Assembly: GCF_024345975.1 (NCBI RefSeq)
Contig: NZ_JAGQCD010000002.1
Coordinates: forward strand, 160,363-224,362
From: Cyanobium sp. Cruz-8D1
Lineage (GTDB): Bacteria; Cyanobacteriota; Cyanobacteriia; PCC-6307; Cyanobiaceae
Direction of reading: 5' to 3'
Length of the DNA stretch: 64,000 nucleotides
Made by a program: the position numbers and the translations under genes. The notes under the pieces are model-generated. The model worked only from the letters and a program-made list of their open reading frames with translations. It ran no database searches and was not told where the DNA came from. This document shows, one piece after another, positions 34,514 to 43,310 of the stretch (position 1 is the first letter of the stretch; every line of letters begins with the position of its first letter).

Positions 34514-34750
34514 GTGGTGCACCGCAGGGGAGAGCACATCCCCGATGGTTCGCCCAAGGGCCAGCACCCAGAGCAAGTCCTGGGCTGGCAGCGCCGCAGC
34601 GTCAAGGCCAAGGCGAGCGCCCTGCTGGCGGCCTTTACCCAGCGGCTTTATGGGCGCGAGTGGGGGCGTTTTTTCTCCTTCCTGCGATGCAAACCACCTC
34701 CACCCTGCTCCGCTCCAGCAGCACCAGGCAGCGCAAGGCCGATCAGGTAG
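34514..34750 (+). CDS. Possible small protein
   Basis: 78 codons from a GTG. The middle, VLGWQRRSVKAKASALLAAFTQRLYGREWGRFFSFLR, looks protein-like (basic amphipathic helix), but the last ~18 residues are proline-rich and overlap the next open frame. No family recognised; it may be chance. Confidence 0.3.
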   Translation: MVHRRGEHIPDGSPKGQHPEQVLGWQRRSVKAKASALLAAFTQRLYGREWGRFFSFLRCKPPPPCSAPAAPGSARPIR

Positions 34751-34857
34751 CCCGGCAGCTCAGCCTGTTCTCCCTGCCGCAGCCAATCGCCTGCTGCTGG
34801 GATCTGATCTGCCCAGAGGAAGCCTGGGAAGAGCAGCCCCTGCGCTGGGCCGTCTAG
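34687..34857 (+). CDS. Small hypothetical protein
   Basis: 56 residues, MQTTSTLLRSSSTRQRKADQ, then VARQLSLFSLPQPIACCWDLICPEEAWEEQPLRWAV. The end has a plausible folded character. It overlaps the possible gene at 34514 in another frame, so at most one may be real. No family recognised. Confidence 0.35.
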   Translation: MQTTSTLLRSSSTRQRKADQVARQLSLFSLPQPIACCWDLICPEEAWEEQPLRWAV

Positions 34858-35003
34858 CGCCATGCCCAGCTCAAGGCAGCCGTGGTGCTGCCTTCCTGTC
34901 ATCCCAAGCCCGCCTCCTTCCACCCACTCGCTCCCGCTCGGGGACTTCAAGGTTGCGGCCCAATCAATCGACGGCCAGGAGCAGTGGGCCCAGATGCAGA
35001 TGC

Positions 35004-35231
35004 TCAGCTGCTGGCCGCTGCCCAGCGATCAGCAGCACCGGCTCCGTTCACTGCAGAGGCGTTGTGGTGCTCAAGCCAGGCGTTGTCCAGGTCAGCTCGG
35101 GTGAGCCGATAGCCCAGCTGGCGTGCGGTCTGCAGCAGCTCCTGGCGGCTGCGGCACTGGCTCAGGGTCTGCTTGAGGTCCTTGCTGGTTTCTGCATCAG
35201 TCACCAACCGCTCCAGATCAGACCAGCTCAT
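35004..35231 (-). CDS. Nif11-domain small protein without a cysteine core
   Basis: 75 residues: MSWSDLERLVTDAETSKDLKQTLSQCRSRQELLQTARQLGYRLTRADLDNAW matches the Nif11 fold used as leader in nitrile-hydratase/Nif11-type RiPP precursors, including the prochlorosins of marine picocyanobacteria. After the leader-like part only about 20 residues follow, with no Cys, Ser-Cys pattern or Gly-Gly, so it is probably not a lanthipeptide precursor. No modification enzyme is nearby. An upstream start at 35297 is possible. Confidence 0.7.
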   Translation of the reverse strand: MSWSDLERLVTDAETSKDLKQTLSQCRSRQELLQTARQLGYRLTRADLDNAWLEHHNASAVNGAGAADRWAAASS

Positions 35232-35390
35232 GCGCGTGCCTCCAGTTTCCTGCACGATGGCGTGAGAAGGGGGCTGGAACCAGGTTCCGCGGAGCACATT
35301 GCACCACTGCCCAGATGCCGACTCACCTCAGCGGTGATTCGTGGTCGATGGACGGGATCGGTGGTGAGCTGTCGGCGGCTGTCGTCAATC

Positions 35391-35591
35391 TCAGATCGTC
35401 ACCTCAATAATTGCGCGGAGTTCGTCCTCCGTGAGCGCCGCCAACTCCCAGAAGCCGTGCTCCCACGGCCGCAGCAGGCCCCGCCTGACCAAGGCATCAA
35501 ACAGTCGCTGGGCCTGGTCGGGTGTGGCATCAGGGCCGATGTCGTACGCCAGGCTCACGAGCATGTCCGGTGGGCGCAGGAACGTTGCCAT
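35391..35591 (-). CDS. Small hypothetical prophage protein
   Basis: 66 residues (MATFLRPPDMLVSLAYDIG, then DQAQRLFDALVRRGLLRPWEHGFWELAALTEDELRAII), suggestive of a small winged-helix-like fold. It is divergent from leader copy C, whose 5' end lies 33 nt away. No family recognised. Confidence 0.5.
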   Translation of the reverse strand: MATFLRPPDMLVSLAYDIGPDATPDQAQRLFDALVRRGLLRPWEHGFWELAALTEDELRAIIEVTI

Positions 35592-35623
35592 GGTCTGGTG
35601 GTAGCCGATCAAGACGCCGCCGG

Positions 35624-35766
35624 CCCTTCCCATGCTGCGGCGCCGCGCAAGGGTTCCACGAGCTGGCCGCCACAGGCCCTGTTTGCCCGGTGGATCTGAT
35701 TGCAAAGGGTTCTGGCCAGCCCTTGCGCGGCGCCGCCTCTGGGTCGGGTCCTCCGCCGCTACGGCC
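35624..35766 (+). promoter_or_regulatory. Structured leader element, copy C (perfect 17-bp stem)
   Basis: The strongest copy. GCGGCGCCGCGCAAGGG (35637-35653) pairs perfectly with CCCTTGCGCGGCGCCGC (35720-35736). A 9-nt bulge TTCCACGAG (35654-35662) separates it from an inner 6-bp stem CTGGCC (35663-35668)/GGCCAG (35714-35719). The loop differs from copies B and D. The ATG follows CCCTTG after 41 nt in the context GGCCATGG. Confidence 0.8.
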
Positions 35767-36081
35767 ATGGCCCAGGTCCAGGTTCTCCACGATGTGCTCC
35801 AGAGCGGGATCCGCTGGCGCGTCACCCTCCATGCCTGCCCCGATCAAGGGTCCCTGGTGCGCTTTGAGAAAAGCGGCAAGGGCGGCCGGCTGTTGCATCA
35901 GCAATCTGCCCAGTGGAATCCGCTGGCTGGTGGCTTCCTGCTGCCCCGTGAGCGGGTAGCAGGCGGGATGGTGCCTAAATACCTGGTGGAGCGAATTGAA
36001 GCCATCCTGCGCGGATCACCCCTGCCAGCTAGGCGCTCGGAGCGGGAGCAGGTGCGCGGCAGGTTGGTGCGGGCCCGGTAG
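35767..36081 (+). CDS. Hypothetical prophage protein after leader copy C
   Basis: 104 residues: AQVQVLHDVLQSGIRWRVTLHACPDQGSLVRFEKSGKGGRLLHQQ, then PKYLVERIEAILRGSPLPARRSEREQVRGRL, a beta-strand-rich first half and a basic helical end, as in small nucleic-acid-binding proteins (inference). No family recognised. The 215 nt that follow hold only a 26-codon frame (36207-36287) of doubtful status. Confidence 0.55.
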   Translation: MAQVQVLHDVLQSGIRWRVTLHACPDQGSLVRFEKSGKGGRLLHQQSAQWNPLAGGFLLPRERVAGGMVPKYLVERIEAILRGSPLPARRSEREQVRGRLVRAR

Positions 36082-36296
36082 GGGCCTGGCGGATGGCCTG
36101 CAGATCCCCGTCATCGCTCGCCCCCCCTTCTTCCCGCCCGCACGCGACAGGCTGCGCCTGCAGGGAGAACTCGGGTGGACACAACAGGCACAGATACGAG
36201 TACCTGATGCCGGAGTTCGAGCGTTCGCCCACCGATCCGTTGCACCTGCTGCTGCTCAAGGACATCCACTGGACGCTGGGGCGCTGAACCCAGACC

Positions 36297-37535
36297 TCAC
36301 ACCCCCCTGGGCCAGAGCAGCCCTGCAGTGGGTCGAGGGGAACCTCCGGTGCCACCCTCGCCGCCGCCAGTACCCCCACCTCCGCCAGGGTTGTTGCTGA
36401 GCAGTGGTCCCTGCTGCGGGTGTTGGCGGGTGCCCATGGCGCTCATCGGCGGGAAGTGGCGGATGAAGTCCGCCGTGCCGGTGATCAGCTGCAGGCCCTG
36501 GGGCGGCAGGCCGCTGATGAAGTGCAGCTCGTTGCATTCCCGCCAGTGGCTCAGGGCCAGGGCGGAGCTCCAGGGGCTGGCCTGGTTGTGGCCGGTGCCC
36601 GCTGGCACCCACAGCCACACATCCCGCTCGCTGGAGCGTTGCCCCAGTTGCAGCATCACCCCATCGGGCCGGGTCACCTTGCCGAAATGGGTGCTGGCGC
36701 CGCGGATCGAGGTGGAGCCGATGAACAGCGGCGCCGGCAGCTGGATCAGCGGCGGCGGGGAATCGAACAGGCCCTGGGGCTGGAGCACGAAGTCGTAATG
36801 ACCCAGGGCGATGCCGCTGCGCAGCTGGTGGCCGTTGGCGGTAATGCTCGAGCCGATCGCCGAGGGAAGACCGCCAAAGCGGTTGCCCGAATAGCCGTGC
36901 AGCACGACCTGCCCGTAGAACTGCTTGCTGGTGCGGGGGAAGACGGCGATCGAGTTCCAGCCCGTCGAGCCAGGGCTCTTGTAGAGGGCATGGCAGCTGT
37001 CGCGATGAAGCTCGTCGTTGCCGCCATGGGTCTTGAGGGCCCAGCAGAAGAACTCCTGGCCGGGGGTGGTGTCCTGGGCAATCAGCAGGATCGCGCCGAT
37101 GGCGGTGGCCCCGGTGAGGGTGCTGTCGACATAGGCCAACCCGGTGCTGTTGGCGCTGGAGTCGCTGTAGGTGCCGTAGCCGCCGTTGCTGGTGTTGTTC
37201 GAGAAGGTGCTGGCCAGCGCACTGCCGAACGCGGCGCTGCTGCTGCTCTGGGTATCGCCCTGGGGGATGGCTCCTGTGGTTTCGGAGAGGAACCAGAGGT
37301 GGGCGGGTTCCACTGGATGGCCCAGCTGCCAGGTGTAACCCCAGCGGTTGGCGGTCGCATCGGAGTGGGAACGCACCACCGAGAGGGGAGTGCTGGCGTT
37401 ATCGGGGAGGGCGTTCACCAGGGCGGCAAAGGACCGAAAAGCCGCGTCAAGCTGCAGGCCGACCCCAGCAGGGTCCTTGCCGGTCCACTTCCAGCTGCCG
37501 GGCGCAAAGCTCTGGCAGAACACCTGATAGGTCAT
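36297..37535 (-). CDS. Phage structural protein (tail/fibre-associated)
   Basis: 412 residues starting MTYQVFCQSFAPGSWKWTGKD. It is rich in Ser, Thr, Gly and Asn with beta-strand periodicity (TTGAIPQGDTQSSSSAAFGSALASTFSNN), plus a Gly-rich tail (NNPGGGGGTGGGEGG). This composition and the place at the end of the leftward structural block suggest a virion surface protein. The start overlaps the upstream gene by 4 nt. No family name assigned. Confidence 0.65.
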   Translation of the reverse strand: MTYQVFCQSFAPGSWKWTGKDPAGVGLQLDAAFRSFAALVNALPDNASTPLSVVRSHSDATANRWGYTWQLGHPVEPAHLWFLSETTGAIPQGDTQSSSSAAFGSALASTFSNNTSNGGYGTYSDSSANSTGLAYVDSTLTGATAIGAILLIAQDTTPGQEFFCWALKTHGGNDELHRDSCHALYKSPGSTGWNSIAVFPRTSKQFYGQVVLHGYSGNRFGGLPSAIGSSITANGHQLRSGIALGHYDFVLQPQGLFDSPPPLIQLPAPLFIGSTSIRGASTHFGKVTRPDGVMLQLGQRSSERDVWLWVPAGTGHNQASPWSSALALSHWRECNELHFISGLPPQGLQLITGTADFIRHFPPMSAMGTRQHPQQGPLLSNNPGGGGGTGGGEGGTGGSPRPTAGLLWPRGV

Positions 37536-38410
37536 GGGGGTGCGTCCTTGATGCGCAGCAGCAGGCCATGGCCGCCGATCGCCAGCCACTCGCTGCCATC
37601 GGGCGGCTTGAAGTAGCTCATCGCCCCGCTGCTGAGGTTCACTGCCGCGAAATCGGGGGGAAGCAGCAGCGGCTCCCAGAACTGGGCCGGTTCATTGGCG
37701 CTCTCGTAGTAGCTCCAGTCGGTGGTGGCGATCACCAACTCAGCGGGCCGGCGGATCTGGATCGGGGCGAAGGAGTTTTCACGCAGCAGGGTGCGGGAGC
37801 CTGAGGGCTGGCCCGAGCGGACGTTCCAGCTCACCGCCCGTAGCGCATCAAAGCTGGTGGAGGGGGGCGAGGCCGCCAGGATCCAGTGCCCGGACACCTG
37901 ATCACGGGCAATCAGCAGCGGCACCGCCTGGCGGTTGGTGAACCGGTGCTGGCTGTAGGCGAACACGAAGTATTCAGCGCCCGCTGCCAGCGACCAACCC
38001 ACCTGCGCGTTGAACGGCAGCGGGGTGGTGCTCCAGGCCCCGCTGCTGGTGCCGACATCAGCGCCCGGATACACCCAGCCCTGCTGGGAATCGGCACCCA
38101 CGTAGGGCTCGCTGTTGCCGATCCCAGGGCGGATCTGCAGGGTGGTGCCGGTAAGGAACACCTCCAGCAGCAGCACCGCCGGATCTCCACCAGGGGTGAG
38201 CTGCGACAGGGTCGCCTCGATCCGCCAGCCGCAGGGATCGCTGGCGGTGGCCGTGGGGTTGGGGGCGGTGGCGATGCGCAGCTGGTGTTGGCTCACCTGG
38301 GCGTTGGCGGCGGTGAGCCAGTTCTGCAGATAGCCGTTCACCTCGGTGGCCACCGAGGGCCAGGTGGTGTCGGTGCCGAGGCGGCTGATGTCGATCAGGG
38401 TGCGGCTCAT
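37532..38410 (-). CDS. Phage structural protein
   Basis: 292 residues (MSRTLIDISRLGTDTTWPSVATEVNGYLQNWL), beta-rich with many Ser/Thr and few charged residues, like its neighbours. It lies 1 nt after the 38412-38831 stop and overlaps the next gene by 4 nt, so it belongs to one translated block. Probably a base-plate or fibre component; family not recognised. Confidence 0.65.
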   Translation of the reverse strand: MSRTLIDISRLGTDTTWPSVATEVNGYLQNWLTAANAQVSQHQLRIATAPNPTATASDPCGWRIEATLSQLTPGGDPAVLLLEVFLTGTTLQIRPGIGNSEPYVGADSQQGWVYPGADVGTSSGAWSTTPLPFNAQVGWSLAAGAEYFVFAYSQHRFTNRQAVPLLIARDQVSGHWILAASPPSTSFDALRAVSWNVRSGQPSGSRTLLRENSFAPIQIRRPAELVIATTDWSYYESANEPAQFWEPLLLPPDFAAVNLSSGAMSYFKPPDGSEWLAIGGHGLLLRIKDAPP

Positions 38411-38411
38411 C

Positions 38412-38831
38412 TCAGGGCGCCAACACGACGGCGGTGACGGTGAGGGCGATGGCGGCCTGGGCGGTGCTGGTGTTGCGCACCAGCGCCCGCAGCAGCGGCA
38501 TCGCCGCAGCGGTTTCGGTTGAGAAGTAGGTGCCGCCTGGTGGGGCGGTGATGTTCAGAGCAGAAGCCGTGGTGACCAGATCGAGCAGCACCCCGCTCCC
38601 CGGGGCCGGGTCCTGGGTGAGGGGGCGGCTGCCATCGGCCTCCCGCGCCACCGCCGAGCTGTAGAAGCTCACCCAGGCCGGTGCATCGGTGCTGATGGTG
38701 AAGAAATGGCCCAGCCGCCCCAGGCCAGGTAGGTCCAGCAGGGCGCTGGCGCCCGGCAGCAGGGGCGTGGTGGTGGCGCTCACGCTCAGCCACTGGCCGG
38801 GGACCTGGGTGCGCGGCAGCCAGTTGGCCAT
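38412..38831 (-). CDS. Small phage structural protein
   Basis: 139 residues, hydrophobic and beta-rich (WLSVSATTTPLLPGASALLDLPGLGRLGHFFTISTDAPAWVSFY; ITAPPGGTYFSTETAAAMPLLRALVRNTS). The pattern resembles a virion decoration or fibre-attachment domain, and the protein at 40350-40736 has a similar character. Located between the collagen-like fibre and two other structural genes. Confidence 0.6.
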   Translation of the reverse strand: MANWLPRTQVPGQWLSVSATTTPLLPGASALLDLPGLGRLGHFFTISTDAPAWVSFYSSAVAREADGSRPLTQDPAPGSGVLLDLVTTASALNITAPPGGTYFSTETAAAMPLLRALVRNTSTAQAAIALTVTAVVLAP

Positions 38832-38870
38832 CAGCCGGTTCCCATCAGCAGCAGAGGGTGGGGCAGAGCA

Positions 38871-40115
38871 TCAGGGCAGCACCTGGATGCGGCGGATAGC
38901 CCGCACCTGGGTGCCTGAGGCGATCGTCTTGCTCTCGGCGAACTGATCACCCAGGTAGGTCATCCGCAGGTAGGCGGTGCCACTGGCGGCCTGGGTGGAG
39001 GTCCAGTGGAAGAAGGGATCGTCGCCGACGTTCTCGTCGAAGTGCCGGAGCGTCTCCGCCCCACCAGCGCGGAAAGCGAGCACCGAGGTGAGGGCCGGGT
39101 TGCTGTCGGTGTAGTTCCCGCCCGCCGGCACCGCATAGGGGTTGGCGCCAAAGCCCGCCCCCGAGTAGGTGCCAGCAGCTGTCGCCTCCGCCTTGAAGGC
39201 CCGATACAGCACATCCCACTCCTGGGATGCCGGCAGGTACCAGTCGTCGTAGCCGCCGATGGTGAGCGAGCGGCAGAACTGGGCCGCCGGATGGCTGGCG
39301 TTGTTCATCGCCTCGCTGTTGGCCCAGCCGTCAAACACACTCGTGGTGCCGGTGCTGGTGGTGTTGGCGCTCTTCCAGGCCACGTTCAGCAGCGAGCCGG
39401 CCGTCTTGGGCGCCACGATCAGCGCATGGCTGGCCACGCCGTTGGCGGTGTGGCTGATCAGACCGGCATAGAAGCCGCCCTGGAAGGAGCTGCCGATGGC
39501 CGGCAGATCGGCGACGCGGATCGGGCCGAGCTGATAGACGGTGCCGGTGAGCAGGTCGAGGTAGAGGTCGCCATCGACCGCACCAGGGATGGTCAGCGGT
39601 GGAGCGCCGCTGCCGGTGAACCAGCCGGTGCCGCGGGGACCGATCGCCCCATCAATGCCGGCAGGTCCCTGGATTCCCTGGGGACCTTGGGGACCAGCAG
39701 GTCCCTGCGGGCCAGCCGCACCAGCAGGGCCCGCCACACCCGCAGGGCCTTGCGGGCCCTGGATCGAGCCGCCATTCACCCAGCTGCTGGTGCCGCTGTC
39801 CCACACCCGCAGCGAGTCGTCGGCCTGCACCAAGTAGGCATCGCCCTGGGCGGCATTGGCGGGCAGGTTGGCGATCGCCGCCACTGAGCCCTTGAAGTTG
39901 ATACCGATGCCGGCTGGACCTTGGATGCCCTGCGATCCGGTCGGACCAGCCGGACCAGAAGGGCCAGCGGGACCCTCGGGGCCCTGCAGACCGGCCGGGC
40001 CCTGGGGTCCCTGGGGGCCAGCAGGCCCCTGGTTGCCCTGCACACCAGGTGAACCCTGCGGGCCAGCGGGCCCCTCAGGACCGCGGATTGAACCGGTGGA
40101 ATTCCAGGACCCCAT
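38871..40115 (-). CDS. Collagen-like tail fibre with C-terminal DUF1566-type lectin fold
   Basis: 414 residues. Two blocks of Gly-X-Y triplets (about residues 12-70 and 119-160) would form a triple-helix shaft, so the protein is probably a trimer. Between and after them are short beta domains ([31 protein letters not shown]). The last ~200 residues form a DUF1566/Lcl-like head with [20 protein letters not shown] and [19 protein letters not shown], a plausible host-receptor binder. The start lies 28 nt downstream of a TGGCAATAG motif. Confidence 0.85.
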   Translation of the reverse strand: MGSWNSTGSIRGPEGPAGPQGSPGVQGNQGPAGPQGPQGPAGLQGPEGPAGPSGPAGPTGSQGIQGPAGIGINFKGSVAAIANLPANAAQGDAYLVQADDSLRVWDSGTSSWVNGGSIQGPQGPAGVAGPAGAAGPQGPAGPQGPQGIQGPAGIDGAIGPRGTGWFTGSGAPPLTIPGAVDGDLYLDLLTGTVYQLGPIRVADLPAIGSSFQGGFYAGLISHTANGVASHALIVAPKTAGSLLNVAWKSANTTSTGTTSVFDGWANSEAMNNASHPAAQFCRSLTIGGYDDWYLPASQEWDVLYRAFKAEATAAGTYSGAGFGANPYAVPAGGNYTDSNPALTSVLAFRAGGAETLRHFDENVGDDPFFHWTSTQAASGTAYLRMTYLGDQFAESKTIASGTQVRAIRRIQVLP

Positions 40116-40143
40116 GGCAGCCAGACGGGTGTTGCGTCACGGG

Positions 40144-40152
40144 CTATTGCCA
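40144..40152 (-). promoter_or_regulatory. TGGCAATAG motif upstream of the collagen-like fibre gene
   Basis: Minus-strand context ATGGCAATAGCCCGTGACG, one of four copies each just before a leftward virion gene. It ends 28 nt before the fibre start codon. Candidate late promoter. Confidence 0.5.
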
Positions 40153-40349
40153 TGGAGCGGGATTGTCCCCATCGGGGGACGGCCAGGGCTGGCAGGGTCC
40201 GAATAGAGGTGGAGTGTTGCCGGCGCAGGCAGCGCCTCCCCAGCCACCTGCTGATCCAGACCGGCGACGCTGGGCGCGTGCAGTCCCGCGCCCCAGCTTT
40301 CCCAAGCCCGGCCCCAGCCTCCTGTCTTCCCTTCCGGAAGGCAGGGGCC

Positions 40350-40736
40350 TTACTGCAGCTCGATCGAAACCGTCAGGCCCAGAGGGCTGCCGGAGGCCGC
40401 CGTGACCTGCAGCCATAGCCAGTGACCCGAGGGGATGGTGGGGCTCTGAAAGATGGTGCTTGCGCTGCCGGTCGTGGTGCTGGTGACGGTGATCGGATCT
40501 GTCGTGGCAGCTGTGCCTGTGGCGGAAACATCGGCGCCATGGCGCAGCGAGAAGGAGACGCTGGGGCTGGTGCCGCCCGTGAGCACGGCATCGACGCGGC
40601 TGATGGTCAAGACCTGGGGTGCCCGCAGCAGGAGGCGCCGGTCATTGACCAGGGGGCTGGGCATCGAGAGCACCAGCGGTGTCATCGGCCCTGGCGGTCC
40701 GAGCAGCGAGGCCAACTGACGCCAGGAGAGGGGCAT
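40350..40736 (-). CDS. Small phage structural protein
   Basis: 128 residues, beta-rich and low in charge (RAPQVLTISRVDAVLTGGTSPSVSFSLRHGADVSATGTAATTDPITV; IPSGHWLWLQVTAASGSPLGLTVSIEL), typical of virion decoration or fibre modules. It precedes the fibre gene across a 234-nt gap that holds a TGGCAATAG motif and no other gene. Confidence 0.6.
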   Translation of the reverse strand: MPLSWRQLASLLGPPGPMTPLVLSMPSPLVNDRRLLLRAPQVLTISRVDAVLTGGTSPSVSFSLRHGADVSATGTAATTDPITVTSTTTGSASTIFQSPTIPSGHWLWLQVTAASGSPLGLTVSIELQ

Positions 40737-40838
40737 GGAGAACAGATGGCGGCATCACTGGCTTTTGCCAGTTGCCCACGGGCTGGGCTCCCCCAACTCC
40801 AAGCGAACTCCTAATCGACGCCAAATTTGGAGTTGCGC

Positions 40839-41537
40839 TCAGCGCTGCTCCAGGAGCTGGCCGAGTCGCTGGGAGATCAGCTGCAACTGCTTCTGCTGCC
40901 GCTGGTGCAAGCCACCAGGGGTGTCTGACCGCTCTTGGTCGTAGAGCGCCAGCAGTAGCCCCTGGCTGCGCCCTGCACTGCTGCAACCCACAGGACAGAC
41001 CAGGATCACGCCGTTGCTGCCTGCCGGCGAACGCACCGCCATCGGCAGAGCGCCGGCTTCATCGCTGGCGCACAGGCCCAGGGCAGCGTGGCCCAACGCC
41101 TCGGCCATCTCCACACCCAGCAGCGGTTGCTGTCCCGGCGTCAGAGCCAGCTGGCCATGGCGCCCATCGGCCGCCAGCACGGTCACGCTGCCGCCGCCCT
41201 CCCACTGCAGCAGCGCCAGGGTGTGGAGACCATCGCCACTGCTTTCGATCGCGCTGCGCAGCAGGGTTTGCACCTGCCCCTGATGCGCCCTTACCTGCTC
41301 CTGCAGGGTCTGCAGGTGGGTGGTGCTGAACCGTTTGGCCAGGTCCGGCTGCAGGGTGATCAGCAGCCAGGCGGTGTAGAGCACCAGCCCGAGCAGCACG
41401 ATGCGCGAGAGGCGATAGAGCAGCTGCCAGGGATTGCGGGCATCGAGCACATCGCCGACGGCTTTCTGCAGCGCATCGCTGGTGGCGCGGGTGAACACCT
41501 CCACCCGCTCGGCCAGGCCCTTATTCGTGTCAGGCAC
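40839..41537 (-). CDS. Single-pass membrane protein of the structural block
   Basis: 232 residues: a cytoplasmic amphipathic start (MPDTNKGLAERVEVFTRATSDALQKAVGDVL), one membrane helix (IVLLGLVLYTAWLLITL, about residues 46-62), a coiled-coil stretch (THLQTLQEQVRAHQGQVQTLL) and a GAF-like domain (GQQPLLGVEMAEALGHAALGLCASDEAGALPMAVRS). Membrane topology is unusual within a virion operon; a role in lysis, exclusion or host sensing is possible. Family not recognised. Confidence 0.6.
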   Translation of the reverse strand: MPDTNKGLAERVEVFTRATSDALQKAVGDVLDARNPWQLLYRLSRIVLLGLVLYTAWLLITLQPDLAKRFSTTHLQTLQEQVRAHQGQVQTLLRSAIESSGDGLHTLALLQWEGGGSVTVLAADGRHGQLALTPGQQPLLGVEMAEALGHAALGLCASDEAGALPMAVRSPAGSNGVILVCPVGCSSAGRSQGLLLALYDQERSDTPGGLHQRQQKQLQLISQRLGQLLEQR

Positions 41538-41542
41538 GGCGA

Positions 41543-42319
41543 TCAGGCGGAGAGTTCGTAGACCTGCCCGCTGAGGCGGTCCAGGTAGAAGTCCCCCACC
41601 GCCGGAGCAGGCTGCAAGGTCGTGGGCGGTGGACCATCGCCGGAGTACCAGCGGGTGGCGCGGCTGCCGACGCCTGATTCCTGCACCACCGCCAGGGCGG
41701 GTTCACCGCTGCTGGGGTCCGGCATGAAGCCCAGACCGCCGTTCGGGTGCAGCCGCAGGCGCCAGACCACGGCATGGCGGCCGTCGTAGGGCTCGCCGCT
41801 GATGCCGGCGCTGGGAATCAGTGGCTGGATCACACCACCTGTTCCACCGCCGCCATCGCGGTTGTTGAGGAGCTGCTGGGGCGGCACCGGACAACCCAGC
41901 AGGGCAACAGAGAGAGAGGCAACGAGCATGCCCAGCTGCACCTGCACCGTCACATCCGCCCGCTGGCTGTAGACGTGCCGTAGGCGCGGTGCTGTGCGCG
42001 ATATCGCCGGCCATGGGACGACATTGCTGCTGCCGTCGCCCCAGGTCACCGAGATCGGTGAGGGGATGGTCTGGCGGGGGTTGATCAGCAGCTCGATGGC
42101 GACCGAACCGATGGGTTCGTTCCAGCGGCTGTCGGCCGGCAGCCAGAACAACTCCAGGTCATCCGCCGGGATGGGTCCCTTGCGGTAGCCGAGTTCGGCC
42201 CAGCGGCTGAACTCCATCGGCAGCACCCACTGCTCCACCCCCGGGCAGCCGATGGGTGGAAGCAGCCGTACCCGTTGGCCGCCCACGGTGCTGGGTTGCT
42301 GGGGCAGGGGGTAGGGCAT
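41543..42319 (-). CDS. Phage structural protein (fibre-like)
   Basis: 258 residues (MPYPLPQQPSTVGGQRVRLLPPIGCPGVEQWVLPM). The C terminus VGDFYLDRLSGQVYEL matches a short beta module also present in the collagen-like fibre ([16 protein letters not shown]), which points to a shared fibre building block. A Gly-rich hinge (NNRDGGGGTGG) lies mid-protein. Probably a virion component. Confidence 0.65.
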   Translation of the reverse strand: MPYPLPQQPSTVGGQRVRLLPPIGCPGVEQWVLPMEFSRWAELGYRKGPIPADDLELFWLPADSRWNEPIGSVAIELLINPRQTIPSPISVTWGDGSSNVVPWPAISRTAPRLRHVYSQRADVTVQVQLGMLVASLSVALLGCPVPPQQLLNNRDGGGGTGGVIQPLIPSAGISGEPYDGRHAVVWRLRLHPNGGLGFMPDPSSGEPALAVVQESGVGSRATRWYSGDGPPPTTLQPAPAVGDFYLDRLSGQVYELSA

Positions 42320-42337
42320 GGCCAGCAGGTGGTGGGA

Positions 42338-42835
42338 TCAGATCAACGAGTCGTCGAAGAGGTCATCAGGCAGGGCGGTCAACGCAAGCTCCCCATCTGC
42401 GGCGGAGTCGTCACCTGAATCGGTTCCTGGCTCCGGTGCCAAATCAGTGGCTACCGGGGACTCAGCTTCGGCCGCGCCCGCCTCAGCGATCGTCCCGGTC
42501 TGTTCTGGCGTGGCCTCAATGACCACAGGGGGCTGCTCTTGCTCTTCCTTGCGGCGTCGCCCGCGCCGGCCGCGGGTTGCTGCAGGTTTTGCATCGTCCT
42601 GCTCAAGGAGTTCGCCAGCGGCCGCGGCGATCGGTGCCGGCGGCTCTGCTGCGGAAACCCCACCTGAGGGGGCTCCGGCTGTGGCCTCGACCCCGGCAAC
42701 CCGCCAACCGAGTGCCAGCCAGCCCGGCAGATGCACCGGCCAGACGTAGCGCTCCTGGCTGCCCTGTCGGATACGCAGCATCCCGGCCGGCAGCGGACCC
42801 TGGGCCGCCTGACCAACCATGGGTGAGGGGTTCAT
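42338..42835 (-). CDS. Hypothetical phage protein with disordered acidic tail
   Basis: 165 residues. The first ~50 form a compact segment (LRIRQGSQERYVWPVHLPGWLALGWRVAGV) typical of short head-completion proteins. The rest is low-complexity, with a basic patch (TRGRRGRRRKEEQEQ) and an acidic end. It starts 2 nt upstream of the next gene's end, so it is in the capsid transcript. Confidence 0.6.
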   Translation of the reverse strand: MNPSPMVGQAAQGPLPAGMLRIRQGSQERYVWPVHLPGWLALGWRVAGVEATAGAPSGGVSAAEPPAPIAAAAGELLEQDDAKPAATRGRRGRRRKEEQEQPPVVIEATPEQTGTIAEAGAAEAESPVATDLAPEPGTDSGDDSAADGELALTALPDDLFDDSLI

Positions 42836-42837
42836 GC

Positions 42838-43275
42838 TCAGGCCGGCAGGGTGGCGGTCAGGCCGACGACCATTCCCTCGGGCGTTGAGGGGGTGACGAC
42901 AGCCTTGGCGAAGCAGAGCGCCGGCAGGTCGGCGTTATCCACATCCGCCGTGTCCAGCAGGATGTCGTGGCCGCTGATGTAGGCCTCCACCCGGCCGCCT
43001 TCCGCAGGCACGGCGACGGTGGCGACGGGCACGAAGGTGCCCATGGTTCCGTCGCGGAGTTCAGGGGCCAGGTGCAGCACCACCGTCACCGCAGCGCTGT
43101 GGCCGGGGTGGGACACCAGCAGGGAGAACTGTGAGGCGGCATCGAGCTTGGTGTTCAGCTTGACCACCTCACCGCTGGTGAACACCTTCTCGGTGTCGCG
43201 GGTGGCGGAGCGGTTAGTCCAGCCCACCAGCACCGTGGCGGCATCGAGGAGGGCGTTGGCTTTCAGGCGAGTCAT
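42838..43275 (-). CDS. Probable head decoration/minor capsid protein
   Basis: 145 residues, beta-rich (VFTSGEVVKLNTKLDAASQFSLLVSHPGHSAAVTVVLHLAPEL; RVEAYISGHDILLDTADVDNADLPALCFAKAVV). Its size and position 35 nt downstream of the major capsid gene suit a decoration or stabilising protein. No family name assigned. Confidence 0.6.
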   Translation of the reverse strand: MTRLKANALLDAATVLVGWTNRSATRDTEKVFTSGEVVKLNTKLDAASQFSLLVSHPGHSAAVTVVLHLAPELRDGTMGTFVPVATVAVPAEGGRVEAYISGHDILLDTADVDNADLPALCFAKAVVTPSTPEGMVVGLTATLPA

Positions 43276-43310
43276 CGGGCGATCTCCAGATCAGGTGTGT
43301 GTGGTGCAGC

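Noticed and set aside
35004..35231. Lanthipeptide (prochlorosin-like) precursor
   Set aside because: The leader matches Nif11, but the short tail has no cysteines and no Gly-Gly cleavage site, and no LanM gene is nearby.
38871..40115. Target protein of a diversity-generating retroelement (DUF1566/C-type-lectin-like head)
   Set aside because: No reverse transcriptase gene, template repeat or adenine-biased variable repeat was seen in the window.
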